From NCBI GenBank assembly GCA_032718475.1, contig JAUCBJ010000411.1, positions 1 to 30,091 of the forward strand: a DNA stretch of 30,091 nucleotides, written 5' to 3'. Source of the stretch: Nemertoderma westbladi (lineage: Eukaryota; Xenacoelomorpha; Nemertodermatida; Nemertodermatidae). The notes beneath the pieces were generated by a model, which did not search any database, was not told where the DNA came from, and worked only from the letters and a program-made list of their open reading frames with translations. Shown one piece after another: positions 9,430 through 18,900 of the stretch. Each line of letters opens with the position of its first letter. Position 1 is the first letter of the stretch. The translations under genes were made by a program, and so were the position numbers.

Positions 9430-9828
9430 TCAGATTCTAGACATATTGGTTCGTCTTCCCAGTCTGTTACGAATATAATTTTCGTGATCTATTCTCGTTT
9501 TATCGTTACGACGCCGCTGGGTATGATATTTAAATAGAACCATTTCCCTTTCGGTGTCTACATCGTCCGTCTCATGTAAATCGATAGGATGGCCGGTAGT
9601 TAAGAAGTCCATATACGTACCATTACGATTCGTATAGCGAGCGGTGAATTTTCTATAGTCCGCTTCACGCGTAAGTTGTTCCTGGGACATCGGCGGTTCG
9701 ATATAACGACCATCGTCCTCCGTAATAGTCGGATCGGCTTCACCGCGTATCAATCTATCCACAAACGCTTGCAAAGGTAGAGTATATCGCTCTCTAATAC
9801 CAAGGTCATCTTCTATCAATTCCGTCAT
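9430..9828 (-). CDS. Accessory frame, N-terminal part: unknown acidic/charged protein
   Basis: A 132-residue frame from ATG 9828 to a TGA at 9430. It starts MTELIEDDLGIRERYTLPLQ, has acidic clusters (EADPTITEDDGRY, DLHETDDVDTERE) and becomes basic near the end (FKYHTQRRRNDKTR, NRLGRRTNMSRI). No signal peptide or membrane segment is seen, which argues against a simple envelope protein. It begins about 1.6 kb downstream of the gag-protease stop on the same strand, so it is probably expressed from a spliced or subgenomic transcript. The phase continues open past the TGA into the Cys-rich part. Whether the TGA is a mutation in this copy or a readthrough stop cannot be decided from one copy. Confidence 0.65.
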   Translation of the reverse strand: MTELIEDDLGIRERYTLPLQAFVDRLIRGEADPTITEDDGRYIEPPMSQEQLTREADYRKFTARYTNRNGTYMDFLTTGHPIDLHETDDVDTEREMVLFKYHTQRRRNDKTRIDHENYIRNRLGRRTNMSRI

Positions 9829-11444
9829 ATCTGCTATCTGAGTTTATTAATATCAATATGAGTTAATATTTTAGGCAAGCGGGCGTCGCTGCCCACCAGG
9901 CTTTTGCCCCAGGACAGTGGGTTTCTCAGCGCCGATGTACCGCTGTCGCAGTGTTTACGCCAACATGTAGCAACAGCACGACAACGATAACCGGCACAAG
10001 TCCCACCACTGTCCGTCCCAAAGGCTTGAATCCACTTGAGGTTATCTCGGTGGAGTTAGGGCTATTTTACAATTGCGATTAGCTACTGTAAACACACTTT
10101 AGTAGTAACATTCACCTATAAACGCACAAATTCCATACAATCATTACTTACTGCACACATGCATGCCATTTGTCCGTTAGTCAGTGTCTTCCAGAATGTC
10201 ACGTTATTACTATGTATCCTTGGATACTAATAGTGCGCTATGTATACTCTTATGCTACGCAATGGGGCAAGCTTTTATTGGTCCTTTAACTTGTTTCTAA
10301 TTCTAGCGTGGGTGTTGCCATGGTGACATTATGGAAAACTAGCGGTAGAATTAGGGCAATTCTCATGTATACAGATCTGGGATGTTATTTAATAGTAATT
10401 CTTTAATTGTCAATATCCTCTTTATGCATGATTTTATAAATTTTATCGGCTATTGACTATATGTTGGAGATTCTCACACTCTAGTACACTCAATATGAAT
10501 CTCCGCTCCCATGATCTATTAATTACTGGAATTTTGGGAATGTTATAAATTGTACAAAATGACAATTTATGAAATTCATTTGAATATGAATTTAAATTTA
10601 TTCCCGTGAATTTTATTATTTGATATTAAATTGACATAAATTTTATTCCAGAGCATATCTGGGGACTTAGGATCCTTAATTCTATAAAATAGTCCTTCTA
10701 AGAATATCGGTAAATACTGCGATATCTTAATTGACTAGAAATTTTGAAGGATCGGGATTTTACAGATTTTAATAAATATTAAATTAATATTTAGGATGGG
10801 CACCAATTTATTCCAGAACTTGTCTGGGGACGTTAACCACTGATTCTAGAATTTGTCTTTCAAGTATATCGGTGGGTGCCACGATATCTTAATCGACTAG
10901 AATTACAGATGGTCAAAAGTTTAACAGATTTATTTGCGATTTACGCTACTGTTAGAGGGACATCACGCTACTATATGTATTATTTGTTATAAGGTAGAAG
11001 AGCAATATCGCACGAAGCAATGTCAGTGTGAAGAGGCAAGTCGTCTCCAAGGTCTACCCAGAGCTTGGTTTAGCCGAGACACGAGGATCTGAACTTTGCA
11101 TTCCTAATACTCTGCCTACCAATAATACTTAAATATAGTAGTGGCTTTATTGTACTTTAAGAAGTACTGACATGTCATCTTACTATAGTCTCGCATTTAT
11201 AATATAATACGGACAGTAAGGAAAGAGAAAATAATTACTTCTTGCCGTCGCACTAAATATATTATAAGTAATTACGTAATAAACACTAATATATTGCACT
11301 AATTTACTAAATATTCTAAAAATAACCTTTTACTAAATAAAATTAAATAAAAACGATTATAATAACGTACATAATAACATTTACATAAATATAAAATAAA
11401 AACAAATATAAAATGATATAGTCACACGCCCACTCCACATGCTA
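9829..11444 (-). other. Spacer between gag-protease and accessory frame
   Basis: No frame recognisable as reverse transcriptase or integrase is present in this 1.6 kb, where the rest of pol would be expected. It is AT-rich except for about 9870-10040. On the coding strand a 46-codon open stretch (10066-9926) contains an 18-residue hydrophobic run, GLVPVIVVVLLLHVGV, that could be a membrane segment, but it has no start codon. A diverged tandem pair with a 165-bp offset covers 10622-10935. Confidence 0.5.
10622..10935. repeat. Diverged tandem duplication, offset 165 bp
   Basis: Copies at about 10622-10786 and 10775-10935 share ordered words: atattaaatt, ttattccaga, tctggggac, tatcggt, cgatatcttaat and gactagaa. 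Spacing is about 165 bp throughout. Divergence is substantial, so the duplication is older than the last transposition. Confidence 0.75.
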
Positions 11445-14400
11445 TCACGTTATGGAGTCCCTAGATATTTGTCGGATTAGGGAAGTAGTCGTAGGAAGAG
11501 TATCTTGCCTTCCATAGTTTCCGGACAGTTTTCGGTCTCTTTCCAGTAAACATAAACGACTAGCTGGGCGATTGAGTTGTTGTGTTACTTTCTCCGCTCC
11601 CTTGGCCTGTCTAATTTCTGCCGTGGTAAGATGAGGAGGCCATTCTTCTTCTTCTTTACTTAAGGAGTCGGATCCACCTAACCAGCCTGGAGTATCTATC
11701 AGTTCTTGAGGAGTTGCTCCTCTGGAAGCGATGTCGGCTGGATTAATCGTCCCAAGGCAATGTCTCCATTGATCTACATTGGAGTTAACATCGTCATTAT
11801 CTGAGGAGTATGGTGTTCCCTCAGTTGGATCGTCCACATCACTGCTCTCCACTTCCCATTCCTTTACTTGGTATACCTGTTGTTGAGGTAATCTCTCTTT
11901 GAGAGTTCTACGGGAAGGGCCAGTGAAGTACCAACCTACTCTAGTTCTTACCGCATAGGTTTGTAGTGGCTGTGGTTGAGCAGGCCGTTTCTCTAATGGC
12001 TCGAGCGCCTCATGCGCGTTTTGGCCGATGAGTATTTGCACTCCAGGATAATCGGTTTGGAATCGAGGTATCTCAAGATGTTGGATGCACTCGTCCTCGT
12101 CCCAGTTATAAGGTTCTGCTTGAGTAGTAGCAAAGTTCTTTATAGCCACCATTTTTACTGACCCTATACCTTGTGTTCCTAACTTATCCTGGGGGGTGGA
12201 CAATACACCTACATAGTAATCTGCCGTTAGGGTAGATTTCCAAACCTGCATAATTCCTGACATATTCAATTTAGTCCGGAACTTGGGTTGTCCAGCAAAG
12301 ATATCTTCGGCTAGTTCTTGATCGATGAATGTTCCTGTGCTGCCGGAGTCAAGTAGGGCGTTCACTATGTAACTCTTGTTGGGACCATGAACTCGAACTT
12401 GCACTACAGGAAATTCTCTTATTCCTATGTTGGAAGTTGGAACTTTCCAAGATGGTTGTTTGTCAAAAGGAGTTGGAGTAAACTCGTCAGTGTCCTTTTC
12501 ATCCGTAAGTGCTCGATACACTGTGGTATTTATTAGATAACAGGATTCGTTGGCATCGGAGAAATCGTCTGTATAGAATCCTTCCCACTCAGAACCTTGG
12601 TCAGTGTCGTTCACATCACTGAATTGGACATGTAGTTCGGGCTCACTTACCTGACTCGGGTTGTCTCGTTCGAACTCACTGTGTAACAAGATGTGATGTT
12701 TCGCGCCACACTTTGCACACTTTACGTCGGAGTAACAGGTTCGCCGTTGGTGTCCTGATCTGAGGCAATTATAGCATAGCCGCTTATTCCACAGGACTGT
12801 ACGTCTGTCTACAGGGGATTTCTTTAGAAATTCAGCACACGCACTCAAACGGTGGGGCCCGTCGCACAGCGCACATTTTGGTTTGATGTTACTCACCTTA
12901 ACTTGGTTAACGTTCTGCACTCTCGTTCTTTCTTCGGGCTTTCTTCCGTGAATTCTCTTAGGAGACGTAGGAGGAGTTGTTGTTACCTGTTCTCTCCTGT
13001 CACTGGTTCGAGACTTGTATTTACTTACGTCTTTATAGGTCTTGTTGTCATAGTAAGATTTTGCTGTGTCTTTCCCGCTGTCCTCTTCTTGAGCAGCTTG
13101 GCTTTCGCCGTCGTCAGTATAACACACTGGTATTATCCTTCTCCTAGAAACGGGTTTCTCACTTACCTTATTTTCCGATGTTTTCTCTCTGGACTGCCTT
13201 ATGAGTTGTAATTTTACTTCACTATCTAAGAAGGACATGAGATCAGCCATGGTAGGACTTCGTCGTTGTTGTTCATTCATGTACAACACTTTCTTGTCCC
13301 AGCGCGTACATACTCCACCTTTTGGTAAAGTAGAGACTACGGCTCCAATGACCATGGAACTCTGATATTCATGCGACTTACCTAACCAGTCCAGTTGTCT
13401 ACAGATCTCTTGAATCTCATCGGAAAACTCTATAATCTCGCTACTAAGGAAGTGTCGGGGGGCTACTAATTTTGCATACAAATACTTAGCTATGTTATCC
13501 TTATTACCATACCTGATGTTTAATGTATCCCAAACTTGTCTTAATCCATCTGGATGTCCAATAAACTTTAACGCCATTAACTTGGGAGGTCCTTCCAAGC
13601 ACTTGATGAGGAATCTAAGTTTCTCTCCGTTAGATAGTACAGAGTTCTGTATGCTATCTTTGTAATATTCGTTGAAAGGTAACCATTTCATCTCATCTCC
13701 ATTGAATTTGACGATCTCTCCCACTTTGACCGCTTGGCGGGCTTCTGTTCTAGCCATCTGACGCGTAAAGCTTTCTTGGGCCATCGTGTTATTTAATATC
13801 GAATTATCGGTATATAAATTTCTCGGATCATATATAGGTCTATAGGGAATATCATTAATAACAGGTCTATAATCACCCTTAATAGGGTTTGCTATAGGAG
13901 TTTCAACTTCACTAGCAGTATAGATGCGTGTAGGCTCCACACCTTGCGCATGTAATACTTCAGACCTAACAGGTTGACACAATGTTACAGGGGGTATTGG
14001 TATGCCCTTTTGTATATTGACTAATTTGTCGCATTCTAGCGCGATACTTTGCTGCACTTCCTGCAACTCTGCTCTACTTTCCCTCACTGTTCCCTTAAGT
14101 TGGTGGACAGTCTCCTGCATCTGTCCTAGCAGGAGATTCATCCCCCGCCGTCCCTCTTCCACCCACTCAACCGCCGAAGCGGGAGTCGCCAACATAGTAG
14201 CGGGCTGACGCGGGACGACGGGAGACAAATTATTGATTTCTCTCTCTGCTATCTGGACAGGGATATTCTCTTGGACTGTTCCACCGGGTACAGGCAGTGT
14301 AGTACTATGTAAAGGGAATTTAGAGTTAAGCTCTGGAAGTACAGGGGTCTCTAACACAGAAGTGACTTTGGGAACGACAGGCCTAATTATTTCAGGCTCA

Positions 14401-15059
14401 TCAACTATTGTAGGGAGTCTTTCTATTTTAACCACCTGGTCTATGGGTTCTGTACTACCTAAGTTGGTGTTATTTAGTTGCCTTCTAACAGCTGGAGGCA
14501 AATCAGGCAATTTATGACGGTGGGATGTTCTTCCACGTCTGCTTAGACGAGATCTATTTCCTTTGCCTTCAGTATCTGTTGTATCTCCTTCATCAGAGGA
14601 TGTAACGCTTGCGTCCTTCTGGGCTCCTCTCTGATGACTCCGAGGCGCACCCATGAGGCGGACGCTGTCCCACCACCCTTGGGGCCAGTCCGACTCCGTT
14701 TTTATCAGACTGGGCCGGAGGGTAGCCCGATGCTTCCCGGGTTCACTTTTCAATCCCCCGATCACACCGGCACAGCTCGTCGGTGTAGCCAGATGGTCGG
14801 CTACTGTCAACTTACTGTGGCCTGACTGTACATTGAGCCAACTCAGAGAGTCAACCGGCGGGTGGACCAGTCGATAGCGATCGAGCATCAAGGTCGCCCT
14901 TGAGCCAAACCGACGGTCTTGTCCCAAGCGGGCTTGCGCTACCCACATGGAATATTGACCGTTTTCACCCGCCTCGCCGGCAGTATTGAGGGGAAGTCGG
15001 TTCCGCAAACAATACTGACTAGCTCGAAAGCTAGGAACAAGTAACCACTTACCAGTCAC
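11445..15059 (-). CDS. BEL/Pao-type gag-protease polyprotein with RT/RNase H missing in frame
   Basis: An uninterrupted frame of 1204 codons. Residues 1-135 have no ATG at the beginning; a stop lies just upstream and the first codon is GTG, so ATG 14654 (residue 136, MGAPRSHQ) is a likelier start unless an upstream exon is spliced on. A coiled-coil-like stretch is at about 305-350. The DUF1759-type gag core is at about 445-625. Zinc knuckles: C729-x2-C732-x3-H736-x4-C741, C762-x2-C765-x4-H770-x4-C775, and C781-x2-C784-x3-H788 with H793. A retropepsin of the DUF1758 type has ALLDSGSTGTFI (D904) and ILIGQNA (about 1009-1015), ending in RVGWYFTGP. After an acidic linker the frame enters WRHCLGTINPADIASRG at residue 1098, which in full elements follows RNase H, and stops about 90 residues later before any integrase. 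The product could assemble particles and mature itself but not copy or insert the element. Confidence 0.9.
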   Translation of the reverse strand: MTGKWLLVPSFRASQYCLRNRLPLNTAGEAGENGQYSMWVAQARLGQDRRFGSRATLMLDRYRLVHPPVDSLSWLNVQSGHSKLTVADHLATPTSCAGVIGGLKSEPGKHRATLRPSLIKTESDWPQGWWDSVRLMGAPRSHQRGAQKDASVTSSDEGDTTDTEGKGNRSRLSRRGRTSHRHKLPDLPPAVRRQLNNTNLGSTEPIDQVVKIERLPTIVDEPEIIRPVVPKVTSVLETPVLPELNSKFPLHSTTLPVPGGTVQENIPVQIAEREINNLSPVVPRQPATMLATPASAVEWVEEGRRGMNLLLGQMQETVHQLKGTVRESRAELQEVQQSIALECDKLVNIQKGIPIPPVTLCQPVRSEVLHAQGVEPTRIYTASEVETPIANPIKGDYRPVINDIPYRPIYDPRNLYTDNSILNNTMAQESFTRQMARTEARQAVKVGEIVKFNGDEMKWLPFNEYYKDSIQNSVLSNGEKLRFLIKCLEGPPKLMALKFIGHPDGLRQVWDTLNIRYGNKDNIAKYLYAKLVAPRHFLSSEIIEFSDEIQEICRQLDWLGKSHEYQSSMVIGAVVSTLPKGGVCTRWDKKVLYMNEQQRRSPTMADLMSFLDSEVKLQLIRQSREKTSENKVSEKPVSRRRIIPVCYTDDGESQAAQEEDSGKDTAKSYYDNKTYKDVSKYKSRTSDRREQVTTTPPTSPKRIHGRKPEERTRVQNVNQVKVSNIKPKCALCDGPHRLSACAEFLKKSPVDRRTVLWNKRLCYNCLRSGHQRRTCYSDVKCAKCGAKHHILLHSEFERDNPSQVSEPELHVQFSDVNDTDQGSEWEGFYTDDFSDANESCYLINTTVYRALTDEKDTDEFTPTPFDKQPSWKVPTSNIGIREFPVVQVRVHGPNKSYIVNALLDSGSTGTFIDQELAEDIFAGQPKFRTKLNMSGIMQVWKSTLTADYYVGVLSTPQDKLGTQGIGSVKMVAIKNFATTQAEPYNWDEDECIQHLEIPRFQTDYPGVQILIGQNAHEALEPLEKRPAQPQPLQTYAVRTRVGWYFTGPSRRTLKERLPQQQVYQVKEWEVESSDVDDPTEGTPYSSDNDDVNSNVDQWRHCLGTINPADIASRGATPQELIDTPGWLGGSDSLSKEEEEWPPHLTTAEIRQAKGAEKVTQQLNRPASRLCLLERDRKLSGNYGRQDTLPTTTSLIRQISRDSIT

Positions 15060-15858
15060 TGTACACGTGTACTCAATAGATGCTCACGAAATCAAGTACA
15101 CTACGGTAAACACAAAATCTGACGCATACCACGCACACACAGAGGACATAATCGGGGAAGACAAAATCGGTGACAAAATCAGAGGGGACAAAATTGTATC
15201 GACTAATAAAAAGTCGAGAGTACTTTATTTTACCGACAGGGTAAAATAACTTTGTGTGCACAAAGTATGCTGGGGCGCAGTAAAATATGGTCCTACTAAT
15301 AACCGGCGGCGACTGAACCAACCGGCAAGGTTTCCCACACTCACTCGCAGTGGCCATACATACACTCACGTATACCACGTACACACACAAACCACAGATT
15401 CCAGAGTATCATTCACTCGGACCACACTACAACACCAACCCCTCCTTGCAGCCGATATTCCGGGTGCCACCTCCATTCCAATAGTAGTACCAACAGAATC
15501 ATCAGAACCTGTCCATTCCGATGCAACACCTCCATTCCAATAGTGCTACCCTGGGAAAAAACACGTTTTGGCAACCGATCGGAGACAGTACAGAGTCTGG
15601 TCAACTCATACATACCAAACATAGACCTACCACATAAACCACATAAACCACAGATCACACTAAGCCACCACCCCTACTGTGTACAGGACTGGCAGTACGG
15701 CAACAGGCCGACTAGACGGTACCACGGCACCATGTTAATTCATGGTTCGCAAGACACGAGGGCCTTCAGTAACTCCCCTGCACTATAAAGACGATTTAAC
15801 ATGCCCCCAGACCCTCACGAGTCCGCCGCCGCCTGTTAGGGACACCCCTATAGAGACC
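15060..15858 (-). other. Spacer between coiled-coil ORF and gag-protease ORF
   Basis: I see no convincing gene. Short frames on both strands look like chance. An 18-bp direct repeat, cacctccattccaatagt, occurs at 15468-15485 and 15527-15544. On the coding strand, CTG|GTAAGT at the start of the gag-protease frame (15048-15053) matches a 5' splice site, and GAG|GTGAGG overlaps the stop codon of the coiled-coil ORF (15857-15862), so spliced transcripts are possible. Confidence 0.45.
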
Positions 15859-16731
15859 TCACCTCTTTGGGTATCCCTGTCTCTTGTAAGTAGTCCGACT
15901 TATCAGCTGCATATCACTAGCCGTTATCTGTTTATTTAAGTAATCGTGCTTCTCTTGAAGATTCTCCAACTCTAGTTGGACCCTTTCTTTAGATGCCCTC
16001 CATTCCGCTTCGGCCACTGCTATTGCCGCTGTCTTTCTGTCCTCTATCTGTTTTTTCTTCAACTGTTGTTCCCATTCTCTAACGATGCGGATTCTTTCAT
16101 CAATTTCCTCTCTATTCGCTGCCAACATTTCCACATCTATTGCGTCCAACACAAACTTGGCTCCTTCACTATTGGGGGAAAGTCCAGACAGTCGTCTCCT
16201 CAACTCTTCGTCTCCTAAGAATCGCTGATAGTCGGATAGGTAGATGTCAATGGCGTCTCTAGTTCGCGGCTTCTCTGCTGCTGTTAATTCGCTTTCCACT
16301 TCGCTTTCCACTTGAGAAGAAGTGGCGTCGGTTGATTCTTCATAGGTTGGCCGCTCATCATAAACCGTATCCGCCATCTCCGCTCTGCGTTCGGGCGCCC
16401 GCTCAACAGCATCCGAACTACTGGAGCTATCGGGCCGCTGAGAACTAGGTTCCTGGCTAGGATGTTGCTGCTGCTTGACAGCTGCTTCTTGATCCCGCTC
16501 GACTTGGGCCCGAGTGCCGGTGATAGACCTACGTTGTTCTACTAGCCTAGGGTCTGACACTACTACTGTAGGGATGGCCTTTTTTACAATAGTAGGTGAC
16601 TTAGACTTGGATCTAGGATGTTCTATACTTGGATCTTGGTCACGGATCCTTTTAATACGCTGTCTAAGTCTAATACTCATTCTAACACTTTCTAAGAGAC
16701 TATCTGACAGTGATTTGGTTGAATCTGACAT
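15859..16731 (-). CDS. First ORF of the retroelement: acidic coiled-coil protein, unknown function
   Basis: A 290-residue intact frame from ATG 16731. The N-terminal 60 residues are Ser/Arg/Lys-rich (LRQRIKRIRDQD). Residues about 70-160 are low-complexity and disordered, with a QQQHPSQEPSSQ part and a Ser run followed by acidic repeats (SQVESEVESELTAAEKP). Residues about 205-275 form a strong predicted coiled coil rich in Glu, Lys, Arg and Ala (REWEQQLKKKQIEDRKTAA, then LELENLQEKHDYLNKQI). No zinc, protease or membrane motif is present. It precedes gag on the same strand. It may be a separately encoded N-terminal gag part or an accessory assembly factor. The stop codon overlaps a good 5' splice-site match (GAG|GTGAGG), so a longer spliced product is possible. 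Confidence 0.7.
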   Translation of the reverse strand: MSDSTKSLSDSLLESVRMSIRLRQRIKRIRDQDPSIEHPRSKSKSPTIVKKAIPTVVVSDPRLVEQRRSITGTRAQVERDQEAAVKQQQHPSQEPSSQRPDSSSSSDAVERAPERRAEMADTVYDERPTYEESTDATSSQVESEVESELTAAEKPRTRDAIDIYLSDYQRFLGDEELRRRLSGLSPNSEGAKFVLDAIDVEMLAANREEIDERIRIVREWEQQLKKKQIEDRKTAAIAVAEAEWRASKERVQLELENLQEKHDYLNKQITASDMQLISRTTYKRQGYPKR

Positions 16732-16866
16732 GTTTGTTTACACAGTTGAATGCCTACGGCTATAAATACAGTTAAAGTAAGTCTAGTAATTCCGTATCAC
16801 TGTTAGCCTAATAATTAATTACCGATACTGCTACTCAGTGTAGCGTGATATATATATAATATATTA

Positions 16867-17102
16867 GAATACCGGTATGCTTATAATATATAAGTATTAT
16901 TACAGACTAGATTTGTCACAGAGTACCGGTATATAATATTTAGCACAAATATATATAAATATATAATAGGCCTATCGTGAATACCGGTAGACAGCTTACA
17001 CTTATATTATATATAAGTATAATTATGAACTTGAATTAATTACAGAGTACCGGTATGATTTCAGCTCAAATTTATAGAGATAAATATAATAAGCCTATGG
17101 TA
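16867..17102. repeat. Degenerate tandem repeat carrying TACCGGTA
   Basis: Two units, 16867-16978 and 16979-17101, each begin gaataccggta, contain cagagtaccggtat about 55-65 bp later, and end near taggcctat or aagcctatgg. The start of a third unit (aaataccggtatgtc) follows. Every half unit carries one TACCGGTA palindrome, which is better conserved than the AT-rich sequence between. Confidence 0.8.
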
Positions 17103-18045
17103 AATACCGGTATGTCAATTATTTTTAGAATAATTGAATTTCTGAATATTTTTAGGGTTACTTGGTTACTTTAACTTACTTTATTACCGTTATTTAAGCA
17201 GTAGTCCAACTGATATTGAGACCTAGTTGTTGTATGGCAGGCCTACTATTTATAAATCGTTTGAGTTGATTTATAATAGATATACACCCGTTTAAATGGG
17301 TTTTTGTCAATATTCGAAATAAATGTTATTATTTCTGGGGGAGTCACTACACAGAAGCTGAACGCCTCTCAGTGAAGTGCTATTTATTTGACACTAAAAC
17401 TGATAATTCTAATTTACCTAAGTTACTTAATTACTACAAATTACTTACGATACGGGTGAGATTAATTCTCTAGTTAAACACAACAAAAATATTACGTACG
17501 AAATTTTTAGGGTAATTTTACAGGAAGTCTACAGACCAGCCTAACAAAGGGTTAGAATTCTGGTTATTACAACGGACAGGGTACTACGGTATTTGAAATA
17601 ATAGGTAGTAAATATATTGTACTGTCCAGATAGGAAAATACCACCGCCTGACGACCTATAACCGTATCGCTATAGGTACTACGTTATGTATCACGGATTG
17701 TTCCTACCCAGAAGCTAATAGAGCTAACGAATGTGCCTATCAACCACTTTACAACACAAATATACTGCCTACACTAATTACTTCGGAAAGCACTGTACAC
17801 TAAACCCTAAATTAGGTACAAGTACCGGTATAACAAATAATCAGTAGTTAAATATACTTGAACAGTTAAAAGAACCACGGCATCTGCTGGAGTGACCGAA
17901 GCACAAAGTCACCAGTCTTTACCTACGCCGAGCAGCCCTGATGTAGTACCGGGGTTAGTTTAACTATAACGGTATGTATAACAAGCACAATTACTGTAGG
18001 AATAAACTTGGGGACATGAATGTTGCGAATAATCGCATAAACTCT

Positions 18046-18620
18046 GAATAATAAATATTACGCTACCCGTACAGAATACTCAAACAAATACAAACCAAAC
18101 GCTGGCAAACTACTATCAAGCCTAAACAAACTACAGTATGTGCAGATTCTGAAACTGTTAGTTAGTATGCGTTCTAGCACGGTAGTACGACTTATTCTTT
18201 AAGAGGGGATTGACCTTACCGCATATGGCTGCCCCAACTTACTAACGGCACTTTATCAGACCAACTCTACACACGCAGCAATCCCTTCAGGCCTAAGAAT
18301 AGCTAGACAACAATCCAGCCTACAAAATATTTGAGTAATAACTATTACGGTACCTGAACAGACCACACAAACAAACACAGGCTAAAACACTGGCAGACTA
18401 CGATCAAGCCTAAATAAACTACAGTATATGCAGACTCTGAAACTGTTAGTTAGTATGCGTTCTAACACGGTAGTACGACTTATTCTTTAAGAGGGGATTG
18501 ACCTTACCGCATATGGCTGCCCCAACTTACTAACGGCACTTTATCAGACAAACTCTACACACGCCGTAATCTCTCCAAACTCAACACAGTCAGACAGCAG
18601 TTCAGCCTACAATTATTTGA
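18046..18620. repeat. 287-288-bp tandem duplication in the leader
   Basis: Copy 1 runs from about 18046 to 18332 and copy 2 from 18333 to about 18620, with a short partial third start after it. A central block of about 130 bp (gaaactgttagttagtatgc through the ggcactttatcag words) is nearly identical between copies, while the outer parts have diverged. The uneven conservation suggests that the central block is functionally constrained or was recently homogenised. Confidence 0.93.
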
Positions 18621-18879
18621 ACAATCTGAGCAGACTTACACGTCTTCAGCTCAATATTAACTTACTAGGAAATAAAACCGACAGAAATAAGTAAGCTCCA
18701 AAAGAAACAAGGGGTGTACAGTCCCTAATCTCTTAAACAGCCTACCGGTATACAATAATCAAAATCGAATAATACTAAATGTACTTGTACAGCAGTACCG
18801 GTACCGGTGATGACAGTTAGGCCTACTGACCTACAGAAGTACCGGTTCAGTTTTACCAGTCACTACGGTATTTTGCAAC

Positions 18880-18900
18880 CTTATTGCCTACTGCAATAAG
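18880..18900. repeat. Perfect 8-bp hairpin next to the 5' LTR
   Basis: cttattgc (18880-18887), a 5-nt loop, then gcaataag (18893-18900). It lies 15 bp inside the element from the 5' LTR, where primer binding and packaging or dimerisation signals of retroelements are normally found. Confidence 0.75.

Noticed and set aside
9829-11444. Hidden integrase or RT relics in the spacer
   Set aside because: Reading the coding strand in the GC-richer part gave no HHCC, DDE-type or YxDD motifs; the rest is AT-rich with frequent stops.
12852-13211. 119-codon plus-strand open frame inside the gag-protease region
   Set aside because: It is antisense to the zinc-knuckle region of a clearly recognised protein and has no motif. 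The openness is a by-product of the minus-strand coding sequence.
15073-15390. 105-codon minus-strand frame just before the gag frame
   Set aside because: Its composition is Cys/Val/Tyr-rich from CA/TG repeats, without resemblance to a protein family.
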